64,000 nucleotides of DNA from Luteolibacter pohnpeiensis (GCF_016595435.1 NZ_JAENIJ010000009.1:62001-126000), one strand, 5' to 3'; positions 52,938 to 62,132 are shown, numbered from the stretch's first letter. The notes: generated by a model from the letters alone, not told the origin. A program made the numbers and translations.

Positions 52938-53587
52938 CAAAGGCGGCTGTCGAGTTGGAAAATCTGCCCGGACGTGTGAGGGAGGTTTTCATGCAAAAAC
53001 CGAATAAATCCCGCAACTGCCTCGCAATCGTTGAAAGCGCCCAGCTGATGCTCCGCAAGAACTTGCTCCCGACGGCTGGGAGAAACGCTTGCCGTCATCG
53101 GTGTTTCCAGAAATCCGGGCAAAATCGAGTTCACACGGATGCCTTTGGCACCAAATTCCGCCGCAAGGTCCTTCGTCGCACCCAGCAAGGCTGCTTTCGC
53201 CGTTGCGTACGCTACCTGGCCGATGGGCGGGTGAATCGCCGAATACGATGAGATGAAGACCACCTGACCCTGAATCTCGTTCTGCAGCATTCCAGCGATG
53301 GCAGCGCGTGCGCAGGCCAAGGAAGCGCTCAGGTTGATCCGAAGTGTCTCGTCCCATGATTTCTCCCTCAAACGCGCCAGCGGGGCATCTGAGGTAATTC
53401 CTGCCGCACATACCAGCAAATCAACCCGCCGATGCAGGAACCAAGGCTGGATGGATTCGAGATGGTGAAGATCGAGATCCTTTCGGCCAAAAGCCGTGAC
53501 CTGCCAATCTGACCCCGGATTAGACAACGCGCGTTCAATGGCCTGCCCAAGACCTCCCGTTCCTCCACTGATCACAGCGTGTTTCAC
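52937..53587 (-). CDS. Short-chain dehydrogenase/reductase (FabG-like)
   Basis: The start is set at GTG 53587 so that the protein begins VKHAVISGGTGGLGQAIER, the family start; the longer frame has an unrelated leader. The product of about 216 residues keeps the SDR motifs GGTGGLG, CAAGIT and SSYSAIHP, and the catalytic YATAKAALLG. It is somewhat short, with SILPGFLETPM as the substrate loop. The likely role is a 3-oxoacyl or sugar ketone reduction; the exact substrate is unknown. It leads the SDR-esterase-GH5 run. Confidence 0.75.
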   Translation of the reverse strand: MKHAVISGGTGGLGQAIERALSNPGSDWQVTAFGRKDLDLHHLESIQPWFLHRRVDLLVCAAGITSDAPLARLREKSWDETLRINLSASLACARAAIAGMLQNEIQGQVVFISSYSAIHPPIGQVAYATAKAALLGATKDLAAEFGAKGIRVNSILPGFLETPMTASVSPSRREQVLAEHQLGAFNDCEAVAGFIRFLHENLPHTSGQIFQLDSRL

Positions 53588-54071
53588 CGAGCCATTGTGG
53601 GTTGCGTCATCCGATTGAACAAGCTCGGTGGAAGAACCTGTGAGAACGCTGTGAATAACCACGGGAATAGTGGGGAAATGACTCTCTGCCCTGGATCGAT
53701 ATTGGGTTCTCACGAGAACATTTCGGATTTACCCCAAGTTATTCTTCACGTGGAACCCTGATGGTATCGCTGAGGAACAGGCTTTTTTTGAAGTTATCCA
53801 CATGGAGAAGAAGATGATCTTATGGTGTCAAAAAATGAAGAATTCATCAGAGAGCCGATTCACAAGTGGATGCCAATACCTAACAGACGTTCGTTTGCTC
53901 TGACCTTGCACGGACTTTCGATCGGGCCGGAGCTGGGTGCGCAAGTGGGGCCTGATCGTAAAAAAGCCCCGCTCTTTCGCGTGGAAAGGCGGGGCTTGAA
54001 TTGAGGGGTTGCTGGAGCTCTTCTCGGATGCTTCAGGGAAGGTCAGAGGGTCCAGAGAAGGCCAGGGGGCC
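53588..54071. other. Gene-free gap with a parS-like half-site, a DnaA box and a terminator
   Basis: This 484-bp stretch has no convincing gene. It holds TTCTTCACGTGGAACC at 53742-53757, in which the right half matches the parS consensus fully and the left half poorly, then a perfect DnaA box TTATCCACA at 53794-53802, and the terminator of the pdh cluster at 53960-53997. A 60-codon open frame at 53822-54004 crosses the terminator and is not credible. The gap separates two minus-strand operons. Confidence 0.55.
53960..53997 (-). terminator. Rho-independent terminator of the pdh cluster
   Basis: On the minus strand AAGCCCCGC (53989-53997) pairs with GCGGGGCTT (53964-53972), with an inner CTTTC/GAAAG extension around a short loop, and is followed by a run of T (53960-53965). 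It lies 75 bp after the pdhC stop codon. Confidence 0.9.
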
Positions 54072-55364
54072 TTACAGGAGCATCAGGGCAGGTTGCTCGA
54101 TCAGCTTCTTCACTTCGGACAGGAACTGAGCGGCTACAGCACCGTCTACCACGCGGTGGTCAGCAGACAGGCCGAGATTGATGCGCAAACCAGGAACGAC
54201 TTGGCCGTTTTTGACGACAGGCTTCTCGACGGCTGCTCCCACAGAAAGGATGGCTGCTTGCGGTGGGTTTACGATCGCATCGAAGCTTTCGATACCCCAG
54301 GCACCAAGGTTGGAGACCGTGATGGTTCCACCGTCGAACTCGTTTGGTTTCAACTTCTTGTCCTTGGCGCGAGCAGCGAAATCTTTAACCGCTTTGGAAA
54401 TGGCCAGCAGGGATTGGCTTTCTGCTTCCTTGATGACAGGGGTGACCAAGCCGTCTTCGACAGCGATGGCGACCGAAAGACCGACATGCTTGAAGCGGAC
54501 GATGTGATCGCCAGCGAAAGAAGCGTTGATGTCTGGGACAACTTGAGCCGCAGTGATGACTGCTTTCAGGATGAAATCGTTGACGGAGTATTTGTTGCCG
54601 TGAGTTTTTTCAGCCTGCTCATTCACTTGCTTGCGGAGCGCCATCAACGGCGCTGCATCAGCTTCTAGGTGCAGGTAGAAGTGAGGGATGGTGACTTTGG
54701 AGGTCAGCAAACGTGAGGCGATCACTTTCCGCATGGAAGAAAGCTCGATCCGCTCGTCGCCTTCTTTAGCGGTAGGAAGAATGGCTTGGGCTGGTGCGGC
54801 TGCAGGCGCGGTGGCCTTGTTTTTGGCCGCTGCTGCGAGTCCTGCGGCTGCAGACGCGTCCGATGAGGTTTTGCCGGCAGGTGCGGATTCGACGTCGGCT
54901 TTGACGATGCGTCCGCCTGGGCCGGTACCTTTGACATTGGAAAGATCAACTTTGAGGTCGGCAGCAATCTTGCGTGCGAGTGGGGATGCTTTGACGCGTG
55001 AACCGTCCGCGCTGGTCACAGAGGCTGCAGCTTGTGGAGCGGTTGCCGGGCTTGCAGCTGCTTCAGCAGTAGCAGGCGCTGCGGGTGCTGCTGCGGATTT
55101 CTCTTCAGCAGGGGCATCGGAACTGCCGTCGCCATCGAGAACGGCGAGAACACTACCGATCGGCGCCTTTTCGCCTTCCTGAATCATAATGGAGGTGATG
55201 GTTCCTTCATCGAAGGCTTCCATTTCCATGGTGGCCTTGTCGGTCTCCACCTCGGCAAGGATGTCTCCTATTTCGATGCTATCGCCGACTTTTTTGTGCC
55301 ATTTGATAAGGGTCCCCTCGGTCATGGTGTCCGAGAGCTTGGGCATTTCGATGTTCACTGGCAT
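54072..55364 (-). CDS. pdhC: Pyruvate dehydrogenase E2, dihydrolipoamide acetyltransferase
   Basis: E2 forms the core of the pyruvate dehydrogenase complex and carries acetyl groups on lipoamide to CoA. The 430-residue protein has one lipoyl domain (about residues 2-77, lipoylated Lys in ETDKATMEME), an Ala/Pro-rich linker, the peripheral subunit-binding domain (KASPLARKIAADL...VKGTGPGGRIVKADV, about 125-160), another Ala-rich linker, and the catalytic domain ending in ADHRVVDGAVAAQFL with the active-site His and Asp. A single lipoyl domain suits mitochondrial-type E2. E1 genes lie upstream, separated by three small genes. Confidence 0.96.
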   Translation of the reverse strand: MPVNIEMPKLSDTMTEGTLIKWHKKVGDSIEIGDILAEVETDKATMEMEAFDEGTITSIMIQEGEKAPIGSVLAVLDGDGSSDAPAEEKSAAAPAAPATAEAAASPATAPQAAASVTSADGSRVKASPLARKIAADLKVDLSNVKGTGPGGRIVKADVESAPAGKTSSDASAAAGLAAAAKNKATAPAAAPAQAILPTAKEGDERIELSSMRKVIASRLLTSKVTIPHFYLHLEADAAPLMALRKQVNEQAEKTHGNKYSVNDFILKAVITAAQVVPDINASFAGDHIVRFKHVGLSVAIAVEDGLVTPVIKEAESQSLLAISKAVKDFAARAKDKKLKPNEFDGGTITVSNLGAWGIESFDAIVNPPQAAILSVGAAVEKPVVKNGQVVPGLRINLGLSADHRVVDGAVAAQFLSEVKKLIEQPALMLL

Positions 55365-55446
55365 GGGATCAATAGGAGTAACTGGGCTGAGAATGGGAGA
55401 ATGTCGGGGGTTTTCCAGACTTTTTCCGAATGGATTTCAAGACATG

Positions 55447-55480
55447 AAAACGCGCGGTGACCGGAATGGCCGCCGCGCGT
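55447..55480 (-). terminator. Likely terminator between the lipoprotein genes and pdhC
   Basis: On the minus strand ACGCGCGG (55473-55480) pairs with CCGCGCGT (55450-55457) and is followed by TTTT. It lies about 45 bp past the stop codon at 55523, so pdhC may have its own promoter in 55365-55446 or rely on partial readthrough. Confidence 0.7.
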
Positions 55481-55522
55481 GGTAAGAAAACTCAATTAGA
55501 GAGGTTTAAATGAGCGGAGGAA

Positions 55523-55909
55523 TCAAGGAGCAAGGGTCTTCATCGTCGGCACCAAACCGATGAATGGGCTGCCGGTTGCTGGTTGAGCGGTCACCATGTT
55601 GAGGAATTCCTCAGAGGTCGTGCCGCAGCATCCTGTGGTTGGGCAGTAGAAGTGAGTGCAAGGTCCGCATTTCACTCTCACCTTTTTTGTCACGGTCTTG
55701 TAACGTGGAACTTTCTTCTCGACGGTTTGCACCATGCCATCCTTTGGATCGCCAACCGCAACTTGTTCTGTAACGGTGTCGTAGCCGCAGAGTTTAACTT
55801 GCTTGGTTTCAGTCACATAGCTAGCCTTGTGAAGGCTGAACATGGAGCAGCAGGAAGAGAAACCGAGGGAAACCGCGATCAGCGTGGTGAGATAAAACAG
55901 GTTTTTCAT
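55523..55909 (-). CDS. Small Cys-rich putative lipoprotein
   Basis: The 128-residue protein has a hydrophobic leader ending in LGFSSCCSMF, a plausible lipobox, so it may be a lipoprotein. The remainder has an unusual repetitive Lys/Val/Thr-rich stretch (YDTVTEQVAV, KVPRYKTVTKKVRVKCG) and six further Cys, including KCGPCTHFYCPTTGCCG, which could form disulphides or bind metal. I recognise no family. It lies in the pdh cluster, 51 bp downstream of a tiny gene with a similar leader. Confidence 0.7.
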   Translation of the reverse strand: MKNLFYLTTLIAVSLGFSSCCSMFSLHKASYVTETKQVKLCGYDTVTEQVAVGDPKDGMVQTVEKKVPRYKTVTKKVRVKCGPCTHFYCPTTGCCGTTSEEFLNMVTAQPATGSPFIGLVPTMKTLAP

Positions 55910-55959
55910 GGGGTGTTTTGTTTGGAGTAGGGAGGGTTATGGAGGCAGATAAACATCAT

Positions 55960-56034
55960 TTAGAACATGCAGCAGCAAGAAGAAAGTGCGAGTGCGACTG
56001 CGGACAATGATAGGAGGATGGCAATGTTTTTCAT
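55960..56034 (-). CDS. 24-residue lipoprotein-like micro-ORF
   Basis: The frame encodes MKNIAILLSLSAVALALSSCC followed by CMF and a TAA stop. It is a signal peptide with a lipobox-like LSSC and almost no mature part, and it resembles the start of the adjacent 128-residue protein (MKNLFYLTTLIAVSLGFSSCC). Small entericidin-like lipoproteins have this layout. It is too short for routine gene calling. Evidence is the good signal-peptide character and the similarity to its neighbour. Confidence 0.5.
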   Translation of the reverse strand: MKNIAILLSLSAVALALSSCCCMF

Positions 56035-56099
56035 ACTATCCGCCAAGATAAGGGCGTTCTTCCCGATGGCAACGAAAAAGACGGAGTTGATGCTCCGAT

Positions 56100-56456
56100 C
56101 TAACCGTTTTTGACCGCCGTGACGATGCCGTTCTCGACCGTGAAATTCAGTCGATCGGGGATAAAATCCTGCGTCACCATTTTCTCTTCGCCATCGATGC
56201 TGATCACTCGATGGCGCAGACCTGCTTGATCTGCGATTTTCTCGGCTTCTTCTAAGCGAAGGCCCACATAACTTTCTGGCCCGCTCCTGGGCGCGTCAGC
56301 TCCGGTGTCCGAAGGAGCTGGTTTCAGATCCGACCCTTGAGATTCGTCCACTGGAACCGGGGTCGGAGCTGAAGTTGAATCTTTGGGATCGCACGCATTG
56401 AGGCATAAGCTGCCAGTCAATGCGGCGAAGGTGATTCGATACCGATGGGTTTTCAT
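56100..56456 (-). CDS. Putative lipoprotein with peptidase-inhibitor I78-like domain
   Basis: The 118-residue protein has a signal peptide with lipobox LCLNAC, a Pro/Ser/Asp-rich linker (about residues 25-60) and a C-terminal domain (about 62-118) with SYVGLRLEEAEKIADQAGLRHRV (in part) and DFIPDRLNFTVENGIVTAV. The order of Ala/Glu-rich helix, then a DxxPDRLN strand and a terminal GxVTxV strand matches the I78 (potato-inhibitor-like) fold of bacterial protease inhibitors. Role unknown. It starts 42 bp after pdhB ends. The stop codon is part of a GGTTAGA variant of the heptamer. Confidence 0.65.
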   Translation of the reverse strand: MKTHRYRITFAALTGSLCLNACDPKDSTSAPTPVPVDESQGSDLKPAPSDTGADAPRSGPESYVGLRLEEAEKIADQAGLRHRVISIDGEEKMVTQDFIPDRLNFTVENGIVTAVKNG

Positions 56457-56498
56457 GGGATTTTAAAATGCATTCACGAAAACCATCGGCCGAAGAGA

Positions 56499-57485
<987 letters not shown>

Positions 57486-57541
57486 GGAAGGTAATTCTAG
57501 GTCGGTGGGAGAGTTGGAATTTAGGAATTCAAAGGGTCGGT

Positions 57542-58618
57542 TCAGTCATTGAAGAAATGACGACCAATTTTGGAGGCTTCGGTTTGGTTATCCGTTTCCC
57601 AGTAAACATCGGTGCTGATGTCCGCGATGGTTGGGGCAGGGGATTCTTCAGCAAACTTTACCGAGGCGGCAGCTTCATCAGCGGCAGCTTTGTTGATTTG
57701 ATCCGCGTCTTCCTCAGTGAATACGCCTTCTGCGATCAGCTTGCGACGGAACAAGATGATCGGATCGTGGTTCTGTTTGTAGTTCTCGATTTCCTCAGGA
57801 GTCCGGTATTTTTTCGCGTTAGCGTCGGCAACGCTGTGTCCGTAGTAACGGTAGGTATCGATCTCAAGGAGAGTTGGTTTCGATTCCTTCTTCGCGCGCT
57901 CCATGGCGATGTGTGTTTTCGCGCGAACTTCGTAAACGTCCGAGCCATTGATGACGTCCCATTCCATCCCGTATGCTTCAGCGCGTTGAGCGAGGCAGCC
58001 GGTGTAGGCGGAAGAGCGTTTTTGGGAGGTTCCCATCGAGTAACCGTTGTTTTCGATCACGTAAATGACGGGGATGTTGAACAGTGAGGCAAGGTTCAGA
58101 GATTCGTGGAAAGCACCCTGGTTCACAGCGCCGTCGCCCAGATAGCAGAGGCAGCAGCCTTCCTTCTCTTGGAACTTCACCCCATACGCGAGTCCGAGAC
58201 CCAATGGAGTTTGTCCGCCGACGATGCCGTGACCACCCCAGTAGTTTTTGTCCGGTGCGAAGTAATGCATCGAACCACCTTTGCCTTTGGAGCAACCGGT
58301 TTGTTTGCCGAAGAGTTCAGCCATGCACTCGTTCATCCCCATTCCGACAGCGAGAGCGTGACCGTGGTCGCGGTAAGCGGTGATGAAGTGATCGTTTTCT
58401 CCACCCAGGGAAATGGTGGCTACAGCTACGGATTCCTGACCGATGTAGAGGTGCAGGAAACCACCCATCTTGCCTGCATTGTAGTATTTCAACGCAGCTT
58501 GCTCGAAGCGGCGAATGCGGACCATTTGAGTGTAGAGTTCGATTTTCCGTTCCTTGCTAAGGGATTGGTTGATCGCGGCGGTAGAGAAATCGAGTTGGTT
58601 CGAAGTAGCGCTGGACAT
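57542..58618 (-). CDS. pdhA: Pyruvate dehydrogenase E1 component, alpha subunit
   Basis: The 358-residue protein carries the thiamine pyrophosphate motif GDGAVNQGAFHESLNLASLF...IENN (about residues 165-200) and the substrate-entry and phosphate-binding region RDHGHALAVGMGMNECMAELFG. The loop MHYFAPDKNYWGGHGIVGGQTPLG is typical of PdhA. The C-terminal part has YRYYGHSVADANAKKYRTPEE, the region phosphorylated in eukaryotes. Length and start are normal. It is followed by pdhB and preceded by a small membrane-protein gene 54 bp upstream. Confidence 0.96.
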   Translation of the reverse strand: MSSATSNQLDFSTAAINQSLSKERKIELYTQMVRIRRFEQAALKYYNAGKMGGFLHLYIGQESVAVATISLGGENDHFITAYRDHGHALAVGMGMNECMAELFGKQTGCSKGKGGSMHYFAPDKNYWGGHGIVGGQTPLGLGLAYGVKFQEKEGCCLCYLGDGAVNQGAFHESLNLASLFNIPVIYVIENNGYSMGTSQKRSSAYTGCLAQRAEAYGMEWDVINGSDVYEVRAKTHIAMERAKKESKPTLLEIDTYRYYGHSVADANAKKYRTPEEIENYKQNHDPIILFRRKLIAEGVFTEEDADQINKAAADEAAASVKFAEESPAPTIADISTDVYWETDNQTEASKIGRHFFND

Positions 58619-58672
58619 GGACTGGCGGTTGAAAAGAGGGACTTAGTGAAGGAAAGAGAAGCGTGGCAAGCC

Positions 58673-59242
58673 TTATCTGGCAGGGCTTGGAAGTGGTTCC
58701 GGAGAAGGTTTGAGCAAGCTGGATCGAGCGGCAAGAAACAAACCGCTGAAGGCGAGATTCGCCACTAAAAGATTACGCAGGAACATCCAGGTAGGGCCGT
58801 AACCGGGAGGTGATGTCCACTGCGACTGCAGCAGGCCATCCCAGTTTTTGACATAAAGCGGATCAAAAGCAAACGAGACGAGGCCAGTCAAAACATGAAA
58901 GGCAACGGCGCATACAGCGGCTGAACCAAGTGTGGCTAGAGTCGATGGATGGCGACGGTTCCAAGTGGATACACCCAGAACGATCAGGATGCCAAGAACG
59001 AGACTGATGTTGTGGAGGCCGAAGGGGGAGTATCCTTGAACCAAGCTTGTGACCGGATCGGTGATGATCCAAACGACGAGAGGCAACAGCCATTTTTGGA
59101 CGCCATGGAGAAAAACCAGGCTGCACAAGAGTAGGGCAGGCAGTGGCTGCAAATTGGGAAGCGCTTCAGGAAAGCAGCTTCCCAGGGTTCGAAACCCAAT
59201 GAGTAAAGCGACGATGAGAGTAGCGGGCAACCAACGGTGCAT
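58673..59242 (-). CDS. Small polytopic membrane protein, DUF6580-like
   Basis: The start is placed at ATG 59242 (MHRWLPATLIVALLIGFR), because the longer frame only adds a polar leader that overlaps cdd. The roughly 189-residue protein has five or six membrane segments and the sequence ALPNLQPLPALLLCSLVF, then IITDPVTSLVQGYSPFGL, which fits the DUF6580 pattern of small proteins related to ECF transporter S components. It precedes pdhA by 54 bp and might supply a vitamin such as thiamine, but that is speculation from context. Confidence 0.6.
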   Translation of the reverse strand: MHRWLPATLIVALLIGFRTLGSCFPEALPNLQPLPALLLCSLVFLHGVQKWLLPLVVWIITDPVTSLVQGYSPFGLHNISLVLGILIVLGVSTWNRRHPSTLATLGSAAVCAVAFHVLTGLVSFAFDPLYVKNWDGLLQSQWTSPPGYGPTWMFLRNLLVANLAFSGLFLAARSSLLKPSPEPLPSPAR

Positions 59243-59343
59243 GCGCAGAGCGTGGGTGATTTTCGGCCTGCGGGCGAGGGGAAAATTTCGCCTGTTGCCT
59301 AAGCTGGATTGACTTCTATCCGTAGCAATGATGGTAGTTTGAC

Positions 59344-59736
59344 ATGGATTGGACCGAGTTAGCTCACCATGCTTGGGAGGCAAGAAATCATGCCTACGCC
59401 CCCTATTCGCAATTTAAAGTCGGGGCTGCGTTGCAGACGAAAAGCGGTGCAATCTTCGTCGGGTGCAACGTGGAGAATCTTTCGTTCGGACTGACCAATT
59501 GCGCCGAGCGTGTCGCGATTGGAAATGCCATTGCCTCTGGCCAGCGCGAGTTCGAACAAATCGTGGTTGTCGCGGACACCGAAAAGCCGATCTCACCATG
59601 TGGCGCATGTCGCCAAGTTTTGGCTGAGTTTGGGGTGCAACGAATCGTTCTCATCGGAAAGCATGGCAGCGAGGAGTTCACTCTTGAGCAACTCCTACCT
59701 CGTGCGAGCACCGGTATTTTGGACCGTGAGTCGTAA
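59344..59736 (+). CDS. cdd: Cytidine deaminase
   Basis: Cdd converts cytidine and deoxycytidine to uridine and deoxyuridine in pyrimidine salvage. The 130-residue protein is the short homotetrameric type. The zinc site is [15 protein letters not shown] (His/Cys-Ala-Glu variant with a Cys ligand and the catalytic Glu) and [10 protein letters not shown] with two Cys ligands. The N-terminal [13 protein letters not shown] and [11 protein letters not shown] are the family substrate-binding loops. It is divergent from the DUF6580-like gene and followed 75 bp later by mnmG, with a parS site between. Confidence 0.95.
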   Translation: MDWTELAHHAWEARNHAYAPYSQFKVGAALQTKSGAIFVGCNVENLSFGLTNCAERVAIGNAIASGQREFEQIVVVADTEKPISPCGACRQVLAEFGVQRIVLIGKHGSEEFTLEQLLPRASTGILDRES

Positions 59737-59738
59737 GT

Positions 59739-59754
59739 TGTTCCACGTGGAACT
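59739..59754. other. parS centromere site 1
   Basis: TGTTCCACGTGGAACT carries the perfect 14-bp palindrome GTTCCACGTGGAAC, differing from the standard parS 16-mer only at the last base. It lies in the 74-bp gap between cdd and mnmG. ParB protein is expected to bind it and load the chromosome-partition complex. Confidence 0.9.
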
Positions 59755-59810
59755 TTCAGTTTCGGTGCTTGTGGGTGGAGCAAGCTGCGATATGGTGCGC
59801 GTCTGCCGAA

Positions 59811-61688
59811 ATGTTCAAGTATCCAAAGACTTATGATGTGATTGTAATCGGAGCGGGTCATGCGGGTGTTGAAGCCGCCTTGGCTGCTGCACGATTGGGA
59901 TGTGAGGTTGCCGTCCTGACGCAGAACTTGGATTCAATTGCACAGATGTCCTGCAATCCCGCCATCGGTGGCTTGGCGAAAGGGCACATGGTTCGAGAGA
60001 TCGATGCCTTGGGCGGAGCCATGGGAATGAACACTGATGCCACGGGCATTCAGTTTCGGATGTTAAACGCTTCAAAAGGGCCATCGGTTCGTGCACCTCG
60101 GGCTCAATGTGATAAGAAGGCATATCAATTCCGCATGAAGCGTGAACTTGAAGGCACGCCTGGCATTGAACTGCATCAAGGAAACGTGGCAGAGATCCTG
60201 ACCAAAAATGATCAGGTTACGGGGGTCACGACGTCACTCGGAATGGAAATCTGCGGTAAGTCCGTGATCCTAAGCGCGGGTACCTTCATGAGAGGGTTGA
60301 TGCATGTTGGTTTACGCAATGAAAAGGGCGGGCGAATGGGCGATGCGACATCTACGGTTTCTGATTCCTTGAAAGCTCTTGGATTTGAAATCGATCGCTT
60401 CAAAACCGGGACGCCATGCCGACTCAATGGCAGATCCATCGACTTTTCGAAATGCGACAAACAGGAAGGTGATACCCCGGCTCCACGGTTCAGCTTTATG
60501 TCGGATCGGCTGGTTAAAGAGGAAGATGATATTTTCACACTAAACCCTTGGGGAGATGATTCGTTCCACGTGGAACAAATTGCGTGTTGGATGACGTACA
60601 CCAATCATCACACCCACGAAATCATCCGGAACAATTTGGATCAATCGCCCATGTATTGTGGAGTGATTGAAGGCGTCGGCCCGCGCTACTGTCCGTCCAT
60701 CGAAGATAAAGTCGTTCGATTTGCTGAAAAAGAGCGCCATCAGGTGTTCCTGGAGCCAGAGGGAAGGCACACTCTGGAGTATTATGTGAACGGGGTTTCG
60801 ACTTCGTTACCTTACGAAGTGCAGCTCGATTTTCTCCGCACGGTGCCAGGTTTGGAAAACTGTCAAATTCTCCGTCCGGGTTACGCCGTGGAATACGACT
60901 ATTGTCCACCAACCCAATTGCAGAAGACCCTCGAAACAAAACGCATCAGCGGGCTTTATTTTGCAGGCCAAATCAACGGCACCTCCGGCTATGAAGAAGC
61001 AGCAGGGCAGGGATTGATAGCTGGTGCGAACGCTGCATTGAAGGTTTTGAATCGGCCTGAGTTCGTCTTAGGTCGCGATGAAGCCTATCTCGCGGTGATG
61101 ATTGATGACTTGGTGACGCGTGGTTGCACCGAGCCATATCGGATGTTTACTAGTCGTGCCGAGTATCGTTTGTTGTTGCGGCAGGATAACGCAGATCTAC
61201 GTCTCACCGAACGTGGCGCCAGTTTTGGTCTGACTTCGGGTGAGCGGGTTGAGCGGGTTCGACAAAAAACGGCTGAACTCGAAAGAGCAGACCCTTGGAT
61301 TCGCAAGACCACCTATGAAGGAGTGAAATTGGATCAATGGCTGCGTCGTCACGATAACGAATGGTCCCAGTTACCGAGTGAGATTACCAAAGAGTTCCAC
61401 GTGGAACTTTGGCCGCTCATCGAGACGCACTACAAGTACGAAGGCCATCTCAGTCGCCAACAAACTCAGATCGATCGTCTCACCCGCCAGGAAGGTAGGA
61501 AAATTCCGGCGGATACGGACTTCGCCGCCATTCGGGGCTTGAAAACGGAAGCTCGGATCCGATTTTCGGAAATACGCCCGTCAACGCTCGGCCAGGCGGG
61601 CAGAATTCCAGGAATTACCCCTGCGGATATTGCGATTCTCTCGGTTTGGTTGGAACGTCGTGATCGAGAAGTAAATCACGACGCCTGA
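59811..61688 (+). CDS. mnmG: tRNA uridine-34 5-carboxymethylaminomethyl modification enzyme MnmG (GidA)
   Basis: With MnmE, MnmG installs the carboxymethylaminomethyl group on wobble U34 of several tRNAs using FAD and folate. The start at 59811 gives [19 protein letters not shown], so the FAD loop GAGHAG is at residues 12-17; the longer frame begins with TTG. The GidA signatures [22 protein letters not shown] (in part), RPGYAVEYD and [21 protein letters not shown] are present, as are the FAD loop [15 protein letters not shown] and a C-terminal MnmE-binding domain. Length of about 625 residues is normal. Two parS palindromes lie within the coding sequence as Phe-His-Val-Glu codons. Confidence 0.97.
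   Translation: MFKYPKTYDVIVIGAGHAGVEAALAAARLGCEVAVLTQNLDSIAQMSCNPAIGGLAKGHMVREIDALGGAMGMNTDATGIQFRMLNASKGPSVRAPRAQCDKKAYQFRMKRELEGTPGIELHQGNVAEILTKNDQVTGVTTSLGMEICGKSVILSAGTFMRGLMHVGLRNEKGGRMGDATSTVSDSLKALGFEIDRFKTGTPCRLNGRSIDFSKCDKQEGDTPAPRFSFMSDRLVKEEDDIFTLNPWGDDSFHVEQIACWMTYTNHHTHEIIRNNLDQSPMYCGVIEGVGPRYCPSIEDKVVRFAEKERHQVFLEPEGRHTLEYYVNGVSTSLPYEVQLDFLRTVPGLENCQILRPGYAVEYDYCPPTQLQKTLETKRISGLYFAGQINGTSGYEEAAGQGLIAGANAALKVLNRPEFVLGRDEAYLAVMIDDLVTRGCTEPYRMFTSRAEYRLLLRQDNADLRLTERGASFGLTSGERVERVRQKTAELERADPWIRKTTYEGVKLDQWLRRHDNEWSQLPSEITKEFHVELWPLIETHYKYEGHLSRQQTQIDRLTRQEGRKIPADTDFAAIRGLKTEARIRFSEIRPSTLGQAGRIPGITPADIAILSVWLERRDREVNHDA
60562..60577. other. parS centromere site 2, inside mnmG
   Basis: CGTTCCACGTGGAACA holds the perfect core GTTCCACGTGGAAC and is read as Phe-His-Val-Glu codons in MnmG. 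The first base differs from the full consensus. Confidence 0.9.
61393..61408. other. parS centromere site 3, inside mnmG
   Basis: AGTTCCACGTGGAACT holds the perfect core GTTCCACGTGGAAC and is again read as Phe-His-Val-Glu in MnmG. It lies 831 bp from site 2 and 1,654 bp from site 1. Confidence 0.9.
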
Positions 61689-61700
61689 GCATGATTTCAC

Positions 61701-62132
61701 TCACGAGGTTGTTGTGACAAGCGAGGTGGTCCAGTCCTTTACCCATTCCGCCGGTAAACGCATGGGTCGCCCTTCAGGCATTTGCACCAAGGCCAAGGCT
61801 TGGCGCGCAGTTACCAAAATCGATCCATCCTGATCTCTCAACATCTCAAATTCGCACCAGAATCGAGCTTTTGAGACTTCAGACAGGCGGCCTCGGATGG
61901 TTAGCCAATCGCCCAATTTCGCAGGACGGCGGTAGTCGATCTCGGTTCGCACGACTACGGGAAATTGTTGAGTGGAGGCCATGGTTGCGAGATCCATCCC
62001 GAGCTTTGCTGCCAAACGCGTACGGCATGTCTCGATCATTCGGAGGTAGGCAATATTGTGGACGACTCCGCCGCAATCGGTGTCGAAAAACATAACCTCT
62101 TCGTGAGTCTCAAAATGGGCTTCGGTCTGCAT
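61701..62132 (-). CDS. YbgC/FadM-type acyl-CoA thioesterase (hot-dog fold)
   Basis: The start is set at ATG 62132, giving MQTEAHFETHEEVMFFDTDCGGVVHN; the longer frame adds about 100 unrelated residues that overlap priA. The roughly 143-residue protein is a single hot-dog domain of the 4HBT family. The catalytic Asp lies in DTDCGGVVHNIAYL, and RTEIDYRRPAKLGDWLTIRG (in part) is the conserved second half. It hydrolyses short- or medium-chain acyl-CoA, with the exact substrate unknown. It converges on mnmG (stops 13 bp apart) and is divergent from priA. Confidence 0.88.
   Translation of the reverse strand: MQTEAHFETHEEVMFFDTDCGGVVHNIAYLRMIETCRTRLAAKLGMDLATMASTQQFPVVVRTEIDYRRPAKLGDWLTIRGRLSEVSKARFWCEFEMLRDQDGSILVTARQALALVQMPEGRPMRLPAEWVKDWTTSLVTTTS

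Noticed and set aside
53794-53802. Replication origin based on the DnaA box TTATCCACA
   Set aside because: Only one perfect box was found, with no cluster, no A+T-rich unwinding region and no dnaA or dnaN beside it.
53822-54004. A 60-codon plus-strand open frame in the gap before pdhC
   Set aside because: It crosses the pdh terminator hairpin, has no family resemblance and no upstream signal.
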